A stretch of DNA of 64,000 nt from Castellaniella sp049650445 (GCF_049650445.1 NZ_JBASAD010000033.1:62001-126000), one strand, 5' to 3'; positions 1 through 8,620 are shown, numbered from the stretch's first letter. Translations and numbers: made by a program. The notes: a model not told the origin generated them from the sequence alone.

Positions 1-1230
1 CAGCGTCAACACCAGACCGATCCGGCAATACTGTCCCCAGCCGATGCGGATGTCCCGGCCGCGCAGCACGTGCAGCCACAGCAGCGTGGCCAGACTGCCG
101 ATGGGCGTCAGCTTGGGGCCCAGATCGCAGCCGATCACGTGCGCGTAGATCATGGCCTCCCGCACGGCGCCCTGGGCCTGGGACGCCTCGATCGACAGGG
201 CGCCGATCAGGACCGTGGGCAGGTTGTTCATCAAGGAAGACAGGGCTGCGCTCAACAGCCCCGTGCCCAGGGTGGCCGTCCAGACCCCCTGCCCGGCCAG
301 CCAGTCCAGGGCTCGCGTCAGAAACTCGGTCAGGCCCGCGTGGCGCAGGCCGTAGACCACCAGGTACATGCCCAGAGCGAACACAATGATCTGCCAGGGA
401 GCGCCGCGCACCCGTCGCAGGACCGGGATGCGCCCGCCCCGGGCGGCCACGCCGGCCAGGACCAGGGCACCGATCGCCGCCGTCGCGCTGACGGGAATAC
501 CCAGAGGTTCCAGCACGAAAAAGCCCAGCAGCAGCCAGGCCAGCACGCCCCACCCCGCCAGGAACGTCGGCCGGTCGCGGACGACGGCGGCCGGCACGGA
601 CAGCCTCTGCACGTCGTAGCGCGGCGGGATGGCGCGCCGGAATACCAGACCCAGGACCGCCAGAGAGGCGAGGATGGCGGCGAGATCGACCGGCGCCATG
701 ATGGCCGCATAGCGAGCAAAGCCGATGTCGAAGTAATCCGCCGTGACGATGTTCACCAGGTTGGACACCACCAGCGGCAGACTGGCGGTATCGGCGATGA
801 AGCCTGCCGCCATGACGAAAGCCAGCGTCGCCTTGGAGGAAAACCGCAGCGCAGCCAGCATGGCGACGACGATCGGAGTCAGGATCAGCGCCGCGCCGTC
901 GTTGTTGAACAACGCGCTGACGCCGGCGCCCAGCAGAATCATCAGGACGAACAGGCGTCCACCTCGGCCGCCGCCCAAGCGGGCCATGTGCAGGGCCGCC
1001 CATTCGAAGAAACCGGCAGCCTCCAGCAACAGGCTGATGATCACGACCGCGACGAAGGTGCCGGTGGCGTTCCAGACGATGCCCCAGACCACCGGGATGT
1101 CCGCTGGCTGGATGACGCCGGTCAGCAGCGCCAGCCCCGCGCCCAGGCTGGCGCTCCAGCCGATGCCCAGGCCGCGTGGCTGCCAGATGACCAGCACCAG
1201 CGTCAGGACGAACAGGGCCAGAGCCAGCAT
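1..1230 (-). CDS. arsB: ArsB-type arsenite efflux pump (3' end cut by window)
   Basis: Inner-membrane transporter predicted to expel arsenite (ArsB/ion-transporter superfamily). Translating the minus strand from ATG 1230 gives 410 residues of almost continuous hydrophobic segments. They include the hallmark stretches LFNNDGAALILTPIV (about residue 105) and SSLMNNLPTVLIGAL (about residue 345), which match the duplicated NN(D/L) elements of ArsB. The family is about 425-430 residues long, so only some 15-20 C-terminal residues lie beyond base 1. An in-frame stop about 60 bases upstream of ATG 1230 limits the start choice. No arsR or arsC is visible, because the window ends here. The next gene on the same strand, 60 bases upstream, is a manganese exporter. 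Family assignment is firm; arsenite specificity is inferred. Confidence 0.88.
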   Translation of the reverse strand, partial: MLALALFVLTLVLVIWQPRGLGIGWSASLGAGLALLTGVIQPADIPVVWGIVWNATGTFVAVVIISLLLEAAGFFEWAALHMARLGGGRGGRLFVLMILLGAGVSALFNNDGAALILTPIVVAMLAALRFSSKATLAFVMAAGFIADTASLPLVVSNLVNIVTADYFDIGFARYAAIMAPVDLAAILASLAVLGLVFRRAIPPRYDVQRLSVPAAVVRDRPTFLAGWGVLAWLLLGFFVLEPLGIPVSATAAIGALVLAGVAARGGRIPVLRRVRGAPWQIIVFALGMYLVVYGLRHAGLTEFLTRALDWLAGQGVWTATLGTGLLSAALSSLMNNLPTVLIGALSIEASQAQGAVREAMIYAHVIGCDLGPKLTPIGSLATLLWLHVLRGRDIRIGWGQYCRIGLVLTL

Positions 1231-1290
1231 CAGACTGCCTTCACAGGCAGGGCGAAGCGCTTGAGCGCATCTGGTTGCACGGCATCCACG

Positions 1291-1875
1291 TCAACTCCCC
1301 AACCAGCCGGCCGCGCGCAGCAGCATCGCACAGCCCAGGATCGCGAACAGCGCCGCAGCAATGCCGTGCACCAGGCGGGCCGGCAGCCGGTCGGCTGCAC
1401 GCGCACCGAAATACACGGCCGGCACATTGGCCAGCATCATGCCCAGCGTGCTGCCGCCCACGACCGCGATCAGGCTGTCGTAGCGCGCCGCAAGGGCGAT
1501 CGTGGCGATCTGGGTCTTGTCCCCCATCTCCGCCAGGAAGAACAGCGTGATCGTCGCCGTCAGCACACCCAGACCACGCATCGGCTTGGGCGTTTCGTCG
1601 AGTTTGTCGGGGATCAACAGCCAGCCGGCCATGAGCAGGAAAGAAATTCCCAGCACCCATTGCAGTACGACGGGGTCGAGCAGTTGCGCGGCCAGCTGTC
1701 CGGCCAGACCGGCCAGCGCGTGATTGGCCAGGGTGGCGATCAGCACGCCCAGGCAGATCAGACCGGGCCGGTGGTAGCGAGCCGCCAGCATGATGGCCAG
1801 CAATTGGGTCTTGTCACCGATTTCACCCAAGGCGACCATGCCGGTGGAAACGAGGAAGGCATCCATGAAAAACAT
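1291..1875 (-). CDS. UPF0016/GDT1-family manganese exporter
   Basis: A 194-residue membrane protein of the UPF0016 (TMEM165/Gdt1) family, whose bacterial members export Mn2+. It has the two family signatures in its two repeats, EIGDKTQ near residue 18 and EMGDKTQ near residue 115, each in a three-helix half. The length is normal for bacterial members. The ATG at 1875 directly follows a long untranslated leader that folds as a manganese riboswitch (1927-2075), which independently supports the substrate. It is unrelated in sequence to MntP, although both are controlled by this riboswitch class. It probably protects against manganese excess. Confidence 0.9.
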   Translation of the reverse strand: MFFMDAFLVSTGMVALGEIGDKTQLLAIMLAARYHRPGLICLGVLIATLANHALAGLAGQLAAQLLDPVVLQWVLGISFLLMAGWLLIPDKLDETPKPMRGLGVLTATITLFFLAEMGDKTQIATIALAARYDSLIAVVGGSTLGMMLANVPAVYFGARAADRLPARLVHGIAAALFAILGCAMLLRAAGWLGS

Positions 1876-1926
1876 CCGGGGCTGACGCGACTACGTCCCC
1901 GCCGGCCCCTTGCGACGGGAAACGCA

Positions 1927-2075
1927 GTCAGCGGTCTTGCCAGGTCCGAGATGCGATATCCACGAACCGCGTGCGCCATGGCCGGACGGCCAAGTGTGTT
2001 GACGCATGCACTGCGCGCGGTGCGACATCCGGAACGGATGGCTGTCTCAGCGCGAGTCGGCTACTCCCCGATGAC
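1927..2075 (-). promoter_or_regulatory. yybP-ykoY manganese riboswitch
   Basis: The minus-strand leader of the UPF0016 gene carries the conserved elements of the yybP-ykoY aptamer in the right order: GGGGAGTAGCC (2069-2059), GTCAACACAC (2003-1994) and CTGGCAAGACCG (about 1942-1931). The closing helix P1 is visible as GTCATCGG (2075-2068) pairing with CCGCTGAC (1934-1927) with one mismatch. This class binds Mn2+ and raises expression of exporters. About 50 bases separate the aptamer from the ATG, which is room for an expression platform. Confidence 0.9.
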
Positions 2076-2086
2076 GGGTGGCCCGA

Positions 2087-2092
2087 ATTATA
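2087..2092 (-). promoter_or_regulatory. -10 element upstream of the manganese riboswitch
   Basis: A perfect TATAAT on the minus strand (2092-2087) would start transcription near 2080, a few bases before the first strand of riboswitch helix P1. No convincing -35 hexamer was found. The position relative to the aptamer is the main support. Confidence 0.65.
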
Positions 2093-2168
2093 ACCACACC
2101 GGACGATACCGGCAGCTTTGTCGTATGATGGCTTTCTACCCGTTTTTTCTGCCTCGATCCCAATCACC

Positions 2169-3308
2169 ATGCTGCCTTCAGGTACCCGAATCGTTGAATT
2201 CGACCGCCCGGACATGGCTGTCGGCACCCATACGGTGGCCGAAGCCTGGGCCCGGGTGAATCCGCCGCTGTCTCCCCAAGAACGAGAATTCCAGAAGGAC
2301 CGCATCCGGCGCCTGCTGAAGTCCCGCAACGCCGTCCTGGTCGCGCACTATTACGTGGACGCCGACATCCAGGATCTGGCAGAGGAAACCGGCGGCTGCG
2401 TTTCCGACTCTCTGGAAATGGCGCGCTTTGGACGCGATCACGCGGCCGACACGCTGGTCGTCTCGGGCGTGCGCTTCATGGGCGAGACGGCCAAGATCCT
2501 GTCGCCTGAAAAACGCATCCTGATGCCCGATCTGGACGCCACCTGTTCCCTGGACCTGGGCTGCGATCCGGTGGCTTTTGCCGAGTTCCGGGCGCAACAC
2601 CCCGACCGAACCGTGGTGGTCTACGCCAACACCAGCGCCGCCGTCAAGGCTCAGGCCGACTGGATGGTGACCTCCTCCATCGGTCTGGATATCGTGTCCG
2701 AGCTGCACCGCCAGGGTCACAAGATCCTCTGGGCACCGGACCGTCATCTGGGCTCCTACATCCAGCGCGAAACCGGCGCGGACATGGTGCTGTGGCAGGG
2801 GTCCTGCACCGTGCACGACGAGTTCAAGGGCCTTGAACTGGACTTGATGCGCAAGGAACACCCAGGCGCCCGGATTCTGGTGCACCCGGAATCGCCCGCT
2901 TCCGTCGTGGCTCAGGCCGACGTGGTGGGTTCGACTTCGCGACTGCTGGCGGCCGTGACCGAGTCGCCCGCCACGACCTTCATCGTCGCCACCGACCAGG
3001 GCCTGCTGCACAAGATGCGCCTGGCCGCACCCGGCAAGACCTTCATTGCCGCACCCACCGCGGGCGAATCGGCCACCTGCAAGAGCTGTGCCCACTGCCC
3101 CTGGATGGCCATGAATTCCCTCAAGGGCGTGGCTGATGCGCTGGAATTCGGCACATCCGAAGTCCATCTGGACCCGGCCCTGGGCCGCCAGGCCAAGGTC
3201 TGCATCGACCGCATGCTGGACTTCGCCGCCGCACGCCGCGGCAACACCCGGCCCGGCCCCGATCTGGCGCAGGAACAAGCCCTGTTTTCGGGGATTGGCC
3301 CGGCATGA
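2169..3308 (+). CDS. nadA: Quinolinate synthase A
   Basis: A [4Fe-4S] enzyme that condenses iminoaspartate with dihydroxyacetone phosphate to quinolinate in de novo NAD synthesis. The 379-residue protein has cluster cysteines at 126 (CSLDLGC), 213 (QGSCTVHDE) and 310 (CKSCAHCPW). Their spacing (87 and 97) equals that of E. coli Cys113/200/297. The YYVDADIQDLAEE segment near residue 61 is also typical. ATG 2169 is chosen over an upstream in-frame ATG at 2118 because family similarity starts near it. The gene overlaps nadC by 4 bases (ATGA), indicating translational coupling. Its partner nadB lies convergently downstream. Confidence 0.96.
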   Translation: MLPSGTRIVEFDRPDMAVGTHTVAEAWARVNPPLSPQEREFQKDRIRRLLKSRNAVLVAHYYVDADIQDLAEETGGCVSDSLEMARFGRDHAADTLVVSGVRFMGETAKILSPEKRILMPDLDATCSLDLGCDPVAFAEFRAQHPDRTVVVYANTSAAVKAQADWMVTSSIGLDIVSELHRQGHKILWAPDRHLGSYIQRETGADMVLWQGSCTVHDEFKGLELDLMRKEHPGARILVHPESPASVVAQADVVGSTSRLLAAVTESPATTFIVATDQGLLHKMRLAAPGKTFIAAPTAGESATCKSCAHCPWMAMNSLKGVADALEFGTSEVHLDPALGRQAKVCIDRMLDFAAARRGNTRPGPDLAQEQALFSGIGPA

Positions 3309-4177
3309 GCCTTTCGTCGACTCTGCGCAACCCGCACGCCCCCTTCCCGGCCGACCTGCAATCCTCCCTCGAGTCCAACATCGAACGCGCGTTGGCCGAG
3401 GACGTCGGTTCGGGCGACCGCACCGGCCTGCTGATCCCCGACGAGCAGATCGAAGCCGCCCGCGTCATCGTGCGCGAGCCCGCCGTGCTGTGCGGCGCGC
3501 CCTGGTTCGAGGCCGTGATGCACCGGGTGGATGAACGCATCCTGCTCGACTGGGCATACGCCGAGGGCGATCTGATGGAGGCCGACAGCGTGGTCTGCCG
3601 CCTGCACGGCCCGGCACGCGCGCTGTTGACCGCCGAGCGCACGGCCCTGAATTTCCTGCAACTGCTGTCCGGTGTGGCCACGGCCACCCGCCGCTACGTG
3701 GACCTGACCGCAGGCACGCGCGCGTCTATTCTGGACACCCGCAAAACGCTGCCCGGCCTGCGTCTGGCCGAAAAATACGCCGTGCGCGTGGGTGGCGGCA
3801 AGAACCAGCGCCTGGCCCTGTACGATGGCATCCTGATCAAGGAAAACCACATCATGGCTGCGGGCGGCATCGCCGCCGCCCTGCGGGCCGCACAGGACGT
3901 CTCGGGCGGCGTCCCGATCCAGATCGAAGTCGAATCGCTGGACGAGCTGCGGCAGGCGCTGGACGCCGGGGCAGTCTCCGTACTGCTGGATAATTTCAGC
4001 CTGGACGATCTGGCTGCAGCCGTTGCGCTGAACGCCGGCCGCGCCCTGCTGGAGGCCTCTGGTGGCATCCGCCACGACACCGTACGCGCCATCGCCCGGA
4101 CGGGCGTGGACCGGATTTCCATCGGCAGCCTGACCAAAGACATCCAGGCCGTCGATTATTCTCTGCGCATCGTCTGA
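3305..4177 (+). CDS. nadC: Nicotinate-nucleotide pyrophosphorylase (carboxylating)
   Basis: Converts quinolinate and PRPP to nicotinate mononucleotide, CO2 and PPi, the step after NadA. The protein has 290 residues, the usual length. Family landmarks include the ERTALNFLQ segment near residue 103, DTRKTLPGLR near 140, KYAVRVGGGKNQR near 155, and the C-terminal barrel strands IEVESLDE and SVLLDNF. Its start overlaps the nadA stop by 4 bases, so the two are one operon. A GC-rich hairpin follows the stop codon. Confidence 0.96.
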   Translation: MSLSSTLRNPHAPFPADLQSSLESNIERALAEDVGSGDRTGLLIPDEQIEAARVIVREPAVLCGAPWFEAVMHRVDERILLDWAYAEGDLMEADSVVCRLHGPARALLTAERTALNFLQLLSGVATATRRYVDLTAGTRASILDTRKTLPGLRLAEKYAVRVGGGKNQRLALYDGILIKENHIMAAGGIAAALRAAQDVSGGVPIQIEVESLDELRQALDAGAVSVLLDNFSLDDLAAAVALNAGRALLEASGGIRHDTVRAIARTGVDRISIGSLTKDIQAVDYSLRIV

Positions 4178-4190
4178 AACGCGTCTGAAA

Positions 4191-4217
4191 CCGGCCCGCA
4201 GCACACGCGCGGGCCGG
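4191..4217. terminator. Stem-loop between convergent nadC and nadB
   Basis: A perfect 9-bp inverted repeat (CCGGCCCGC at 4191-4199 and GCGGGCCGG at 4209-4217) with a 9-base loop sits between the two convergent stop codons. There is no clear U-tract on either side, so it may stabilise or partly terminate transcripts in both directions. Confidence 0.55.
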
Positions 4218-4227
4218 CATCATCCTC

Positions 4228-5862
4228 TCAGAGAAACCCGTCTTCCGGCGTCATCACCGTGGGCAAGGCCCGGGGCAGCGTCCAGGGGAAATCCTGGCAA
4301 TAATGCAGGCCGCGGCTTTCCTTGCGCGACAGCGCAGCGGCCACCACCAGGGCGGCGACCTGGATCAGGTTGCGGCATTCCAGCAGGTCGCTGGTGACCC
4401 GGTGTTCCTGGTAGTACGCTTCGATTTCCTGATCCAGCAGACTGATGCGCTGACGCGCGCGGCCCAGGCGTTTTTGCGTACGCACGATGCCGACGTAGTT
4501 GGACATCAGGCGCCGGACCTCGTCCCAGGCGTGCGTGACCAGCACGGCTTCGGAACTGTCGCGCGCCCGGCTGTCGTCCCAATCCGGCACCTGGCCGGGC
4601 ACGGATTTTTCCTCTGCTTGAGCGTCGATGTCGTGCGCGGCGTTACGGCCGATCACCAGGCACTCCAGCAGGGAATTGCTGGCCAGACGGTTGGCGCCAT
4701 GCAGGCCGGTATAGGCGGTTTCCCCCACCGCGTACAAGCCGGGGATATCGGTGCGACCGTTCATGTCGACCACCACGCCGCCGCAGGTGAAATGCATCGC
4801 CGGCACCACTGGAATCGGCTCGCGGCTCATGTCGATGCCGAATTCCAGGCAGCGGGCATGGATGGTCGGAAAATGTTCGCGGATGAACTCGGCCGGCCGG
4901 TGGCTGATGTCCAGGTCCACGTGGGTCAGGCCGCGTTTCTTGATCTCGAAATCGATGGCGCGGGCCACCACATCGCGCGGGGCGAGTTCCAGGCGCTCGT
5001 CGTGCCACTGCATGAAGCGCTCGCCCGCCTGGGCGCCGGCCGAAGCCGGCAGGCGCAGCACCCCGCCCTCGCCGCGCACGGCCTCGGAAATCAGGAAGGA
5101 CTTGGCCTGCGGGTGGTACATGCAGGTCGGGTGGAACTGCATGAATTCCATATTGGCCACGCGGCAGCCCGCCCGCCAGGCCATGGCGATGCCGTCGCCC
5201 GTGGAGGTATCGGGATTGCTGGTGTGCAGATAGACCTTGCCTGCGCCGCCCGTCGCCAGTACGACGCGCGATGCCAGCACGGTATGCACGCGGTCGGCAC
5301 GCTCGTCGTAGACGTAGGCTCCCAGGCAGCGGGCCGGCTGGTTGGCGGCAGCCGGCCAGCCATCGGCCAGAATGCGGCTGGTGATGAGTTCGACCCCGGA
5401 ATGATATTCCAGCAGAGTGATGTTGCGATGCGCCCGGACCTGCTGCTCCAGCGTCTGCTGGACCAGGTGGCCGGTGGCGTCGGCGGCGTGGATGATGCGC
5501 CGCTGGCTGTGGCCGCCCTCGCGGGTCAGGTGAAAGCCCAGTTCAGCGCCCCGATCAGGTGTAAAGGGCACACCCAGTTCAATCAACCAGTCGATGGCCG
5601 AACGACCCTGCTCGACGATGTGGCGCGTGGCGTCGGTGTCGCACAGTCCGGCGCCCGCGACCAGCGTGTCGGCGATGTGCTCGTCATGGCTGTCCTGGGA
5701 ATCCAGCACGGCGGCAATGCCGCCCTGCGCCCAGTTGCTGGCCCCATCGAGCAAGGCCTTCTTGGACAACACAGCGACTTTCTTGTCGGCCGCCAGATGC
5801 AGTGCCACCGTCAGGCCGGCCAGGCCGCTGCCGATGATCAGGACGTCGTACTGATGGTTCAT
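4228..5862 (-). CDS. nadB: L-aspartate oxidase
   Basis: A flavoenzyme that oxidises L-aspartate to iminoaspartate, the substrate of NadA. The 544-residue protein begins with the FAD Rossmann motif DVLIIGSGLAGL (residues 6-17). It also has SNWAQGGIAA near residue 50, HTSNPDTSTGDGI near 200, HPTCMYHPQ near 230, and the LLECLVIGRNAA segment of the FAD domain. ATG 5862 is preferred to the in-frame ATG at 5883 because the Rossmann fold begins immediately after it. The gene is transcribed towards nadAC, so the pathway is split into two convergent units. Confidence 0.96.
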   Translation of the reverse strand: MNHQYDVLIIGSGLAGLTVALHLAADKKVAVLSKKALLDGASNWAQGGIAAVLDSQDSHDEHIADTLVAGAGLCDTDATRHIVEQGRSAIDWLIELGVPFTPDRGAELGFHLTREGGHSQRRIIHAADATGHLVQQTLEQQVRAHRNITLLEYHSGVELITSRILADGWPAAANQPARCLGAYVYDERADRVHTVLASRVVLATGGAGKVYLHTSNPDTSTGDGIAMAWRAGCRVANMEFMQFHPTCMYHPQAKSFLISEAVRGEGGVLRLPASAGAQAGERFMQWHDERLELAPRDVVARAIDFEIKKRGLTHVDLDISHRPAEFIREHFPTIHARCLEFGIDMSREPIPVVPAMHFTCGGVVVDMNGRTDIPGLYAVGETAYTGLHGANRLASNSLLECLVIGRNAAHDIDAQAEEKSVPGQVPDWDDSRARDSSEAVLVTHAWDEVRRLMSNYVGIVRTQKRLGRARQRISLLDQEIEAYYQEHRVTSDLLECRNLIQVAALVVAAALSRKESRGLHYCQDFPWTLPRALPTVMTPEDGFL

Positions 5863-5880
5863 CCACGAACTCTCGAAGAA

Positions 5881-5922
5881 CAAAAGAAAAACCCTGCGGC
5901 GGCCGATGGCCGCGCGCAGGGT
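5881..5922 (-). terminator. Rho-independent terminator of the cytochrome c gene
   Basis: On the minus strand an 8-bp outer stem (ACCCTGCG/CGCAGGGT, 5922-5915 with 5898-5891) with an inner GGCC-type stem is followed by a T-rich run, TTTTTCTTTTG. It lies 25 bases after the cytochrome c stop codon and 18 bases before the nadB ATG, so it separates the two transcripts. Confidence 0.85.
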
Positions 5923-5947
5923 CGCTGCCGATCAGAAGATCAGGCGA

Positions 5948-6280
5948 TCAGTGCGGGGCGCCGGCGACCAGCCAGTCGACCACCGTCTTGATGTCGGCGT
6001 CGGAAATCCCGACGTTGGGCGGCATCGGGATCGGACCGTAGACACCCGAGCTGCCGCCCTTGATGTGCTTGGTCAGGACTTCGGCGGCATCCGCCTGGCC
6101 CTTGTGCTTGGCGGCGACCTCGTCGTACGCCGGGCCGATGACCTTCTTGTCGACCGCGTGACAGGCCAGACAGGCGTTCTTGGTCAGGATGTCCTTGACC
6201 TGGGCATAATCCGGCGCAGCGTGCGCGGCCTGGCCCATGGCCAGCAGAGAAAGGCTCAAGGCGAGAGCAGACAGTTTCAT
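5948..6280 (-). CDS. Periplasmic class I cytochrome c (c551/c5 type)
   Basis: A 110-residue secreted monohaem electron carrier. A cleavable signal peptide (MKLSALALSLSLLAMGQAAHA) is followed by a haem motif CLACH (residues 37-41) and a distal-ligand region PMPPN near residue 87. The sequence resembles cytochromes c551 and c552, which donate electrons to terminal oxidases or denitrification enzymes. It stands alone between nadB and a divergent thioredoxin-fold gene and has its own terminator. Which reductase it serves cannot be told from the sequence. The atypical nitric oxide reductase 36 kb away is one possible partner. Confidence 0.9.
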   Translation of the reverse strand: MKLSALALSLSLLAMGQAAHAAPDYAQVKDILTKNACLACHAVDKKVIGPAYDEVAAKHKGQADAAEVLTKHIKGGSSGVYGPIPMPPNVGISDADIKTVVDWLVAGAPH

Positions 6281-6518
6281 GTGTAAATCTCCGTCATACT
6301 AAAACTAAACAAAAAATTTCCAACGAACGCCCGACAGGGTGCCCGGCATGATTCTTTTTCCGCCCACCAGCAGCGGCGAAAAGGCCTCATTACACCACGG
6401 GCGGCGGGTGGACGGTAGATTAGCACTACGATTCGTAGGTTTTCCGGCCCCCGCGTCTTTCCTCGATTGTACGCTCGTCCTATCATGGAACTGAACGACT
6501 TCACTGCGGAGTTTCACC

Positions 6519-7010
6519 ATGATCAACGGCGCGCTGCCCCCCTCCTGGGACATCGAAACCTGGCTGAACATCCACGAGGCCGCGCCCACGCTGGAATCGC
6601 TGCGCGGCACCGTGGTGGTCGTGCATGCCTTCCAGATGCTGTGTCCGGGCTGCGTGTCTCACGGCCTGCCCCAGGCCAAGGCGATCCACGAGTCCTTTCC
6701 GCCGGGACGCGTTCAGGTGATCGGCCTGCACACGGTCTTCGAGCATCATGCGGCCATGGGCGAAATCGCGCTGCGGGCGTTCCTGCACGAATACCGGATC
6801 CGCTTTCCCGTGGGCATCGACCGGCCTTCCCCGTCCGGCAATCCGATCCCCCTGACCATGCAGGCCTGGGGCCTGCAGGGCACGCCATCCCTGGTGATTC
6901 TGGATGCCCGGGGCAACGTGCGCCTGCATCATTTCGGCCGCCTGGATGACCTGCGCGCAGGCGCAGTCATCGGTCAGCTTCTGGCCGAAGCGGACGCGAC
7001 GGCCCCATGA
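6519..7010 (+). CDS. Thioredoxin-fold (TlpA/AhpC-like) redox protein
   Basis: A 163-residue thioredoxin-fold protein. A beta strand (VVVVHAFQM) leads into a CPGC active site (about residues 45-48), and the cis-proline strand GTPSLVILD is near residue 127, as in TlpA/AhpC-TSA proteins. No signal peptide or membrane helix is visible, so it is probably cytoplasmic. A GGAG ribosome site stands upstream of ATG 6519. Its last 44 bases overlap the convergent slipin gene. It may be a disulfide reductase or peroxidase-like protein; the exact substrate is unknown. Confidence 0.8.
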   Translation: MINGALPPSWDIETWLNIHEAAPTLESLRGTVVVVHAFQMLCPGCVSHGLPQAKAIHESFPPGRVQVIGLHTVFEHHAAMGEIALRAFLHEYRIRFPVGIDRPSPSGNPIPLTMQAWGLQGTPSLVILDARGNVRLHHFGRLDDLRAGAVIGQLLAEADATAP

Positions 7011-7755
7011 ACCCCGCCAGTAGATCGATGGGGATCGGAAACACCAGGGTGGACGACTTGTCGCCCGCCACCTGGGACAGGGTCTCCAGGTAGCGCAACT
7101 GCATGGCGGCCGGTTCCCGGGCCAGGGTATTGGCCGCATCGGCCAGCGCCTGGGCCGCCTGGCGCTCGCCCTCGGCGTGGATGACTTTGGCGCGGCGTTC
7201 ACGCTCGGCTTCGGCCTGGCGCGCCATGGCCCGTACCATGGTCTCGTTCAGGCCGATGTCCTTGATCTCGACATTGGTGACCTTGATGCCCCAGCCGTCG
7301 GTCTGGGCGTCCAGAATGGTCTGGATGTCCTGGTTCAGTTTTTCGCGCTCGGCCAGCATCTCGTCCAGTTCGTGCTTGCCCAGCACCGCCCGCAGCGTCG
7401 TCTGCGCCAACTGGCTGGTGGCCTCCAGGTAGCGTTCGACCTGGATGATGGCCTTGCCCGGGTCCACGACACGGAAATACAGCACTGCATTGACCTGCAC
7501 CGAGACGTTGTCGCGGGAAATCACGTCCTGAGGCGGGATGTCCAGCGTCACCACACGCATATCCACACGCACCGCCTGCTGCAGAAAGGGAATCACGATG
7601 ATCAGCCCCGGCCCTTTGCTGCCCGTGAACCGGCCCAGTGTGAAAATCACTGCGCGATCGTATTCACGCAGGATGCGGAACATCTTGAACAGCACGAACA
7701 CCAGGAAGATGAGCGCTACCAGGACGAGGCTTGAATCCAGTTCCAGAAACATCAT
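6967..7755 (-). CDS. Slipin (SPFH/band 7 membrane protein)
   Basis: A 262-residue stomatin-family protein. It has one N-terminal membrane segment (residues 6-25), then the SPFH domain with the typical REYDRAVIFTLGRF, GLIIVIPF and DVISRDNVSVQVNAV segments, and then a charged coiled-coil rich in Glu, Arg and Ala (about 175-215). Slipins form ring-like membrane scaffolds and are usually encoded beside NfeD proteins. Here the upstream NfeD-like gene overlaps this start by 4 bases, so the pair is translationally coupled. The 3' end overlaps a convergent gene by 44 bases. Confidence 0.92.
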   Translation of the reverse strand: MMFLELDSSLVLVALIFLVFVLFKMFRILREYDRAVIFTLGRFTGSKGPGLIIVIPFLQQAVRVDMRVVTLDIPPQDVISRDNVSVQVNAVLYFRVVDPGKAIIQVERYLEATSQLAQTTLRAVLGKHELDEMLAEREKLNQDIQTILDAQTDGWGIKVTNVEIKDIGLNETMVRAMARQAEAERERRAKVIHAEGERQAAQALADAANTLAREPAAMQLRYLETLSQVAGDKSSTLVFPIPIDLLAGFMGPSRPLRPEADR

Positions 7756-8081
7756 GAGGGTTCTCCCAGAGAAACATCCCGCTCGGGGACGGGTTCGACT
7801 TCCAGCATCAGGCCGTGTTCGGCCCGGACGCGCACAGCCTGACCGAGGCGTAAAGGCGTGGACGCATGCACCTGCCAGATCTCGCCGCGTACCAGGGCCC
7901 GCGCCCGGCCACGCGTATCGGACGCCTGAGTGACTTCACCGACCATGCCGGGCAGTTCTTCGTTGCCGCCCCGTGCACGGCCGCGATGGGCCTGGATGGC
8001 GATGATCACGCCCAGCAGGAGGATCAGACCCAGCAGCGACAGCGCCCAGACCGATTGCGAACCGAAATAGACCAGCAGCAT
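7752..8081 (-). CDS. Short NfeD-like membrane protein
   Basis: A 109-residue protein with one or two N-terminal hydrophobic segments (residues 3-30) followed by a small OB-fold-like domain (about 45-100, with GMVGEVTQ and ARALVRGEIWQVHA). This is the pattern of truncated NfeD proteins that partner slipins. It lacks the N-terminal ClpP-like protease domain of long NfeD forms. The stop overlaps the slipin ATG by 4 bases. An AAGGAC ribosome site precedes ATG 8081. Confidence 0.8.
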   Translation of the reverse strand: MLLVYFGSQSVWALSLLGLILLLGVIIAIQAHRGRARGGNEELPGMVGEVTQASDTRGRARALVRGEIWQVHASTPLRLGQAVRVRAEHGLMLEVEPVPERDVSLGEPS

Positions 8082-8112
8082 GTCCTTGTCCAGAAAGATC
8101 GACGGATGCGCG

Positions 8113-8134
8113 CGGTCCGGATTGCACCGGACCG
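8113..8134. terminator. Stem-loop downstream of the DUF488 gene
   Basis: An 8-bp perfect inverted repeat (CGGTCCGG at 8113-8120 and CCGGACCG at 8127-8134) with a 6-base loop lies between the DUF488 stop and the NfeD-like gene. No strong U-tract follows, so terminator strength is uncertain. Confidence 0.45.
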
Positions 8135-8171
8135 TGCCCGCCGGATGCGGCCAAGCCGCAACGAGGGCGGC

Positions 8172-8552
8172 TCAGCCGATGCGATGCCGTTTGGCGTAGT
8201 CGTTCATCACATCGGCCAGGACCACCGCCTGATTGTGTTCCGTATCCTTGGCGCCGAACACCAGGGTGACGCGCCTGCCCTGGGCCGCCGCAAAGACCTC
8301 GCCGATGCGGGCCTGCGCCTGTTCGTCCTTCAATTCGACGGCATAGTCGCGGCGGAAACCGTCCCAACGCTCGGGCTTGTGGCCGAACCAGGTGCGCAGC
8401 GCCGAACTGGGCGCCAGGTCCTTGCACCACAGATCATAATGGAACGTGTCTTTAGACAGGCCGCGCGGCCAGAGCCGGTCGACGAACACGCGCAGGCCGT
8501 CCGTGTCCGACGGCGCTTCGTAAGCGCGCTTGATCTGTATGGATGATTTCAC
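8172..8552 (-). CDS. DUF488 family protein (YeaO-like)
   Basis: A 126-residue protein of the DUF488/YeaO family, recognisable from RVFVDRLWPRG near residue 22, the WCKDLAPS segment, RTWFGHKPERWDGFRRDY, and the C-terminal VTLVFGAKDTEHNQA. Function is unknown; the family is often found near redox or stress genes. I chose GTG 8552, which has a GGAAAGGCAGG ribosome site, over the far upstream ATG at 8657, because family similarity begins at the lysine right after it and the upstream part would run into the fumC 3' end. Confidence 0.85.
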   Translation of the reverse strand: MKSSIQIKRAYEAPSDTDGLRVFVDRLWPRGLSKDTFHYDLWCKDLAPSSALRTWFGHKPERWDGFRRDYAVELKDEQAQARIGEVFAAAQGRRVTLVFGAKDTEHNQAVVLADVMNDYAKRHRIG

Positions 8553-8620
8553 AATACCTGCCTTTCCGGACTGCCCGCCCGGACCCCGGCCTTGCGGCCG
8601 GAAAGTCGGCACGATCAGTC

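Noticed and set aside
70..2259. Long plus-strand ORF of 729 residues across arsB and the UPF0016 gene
   Set aside because: It is antisense to two well-supported membrane protein genes, has Gln/Arg-rich composition typical of GC-rich shadow frames, and no family signature.
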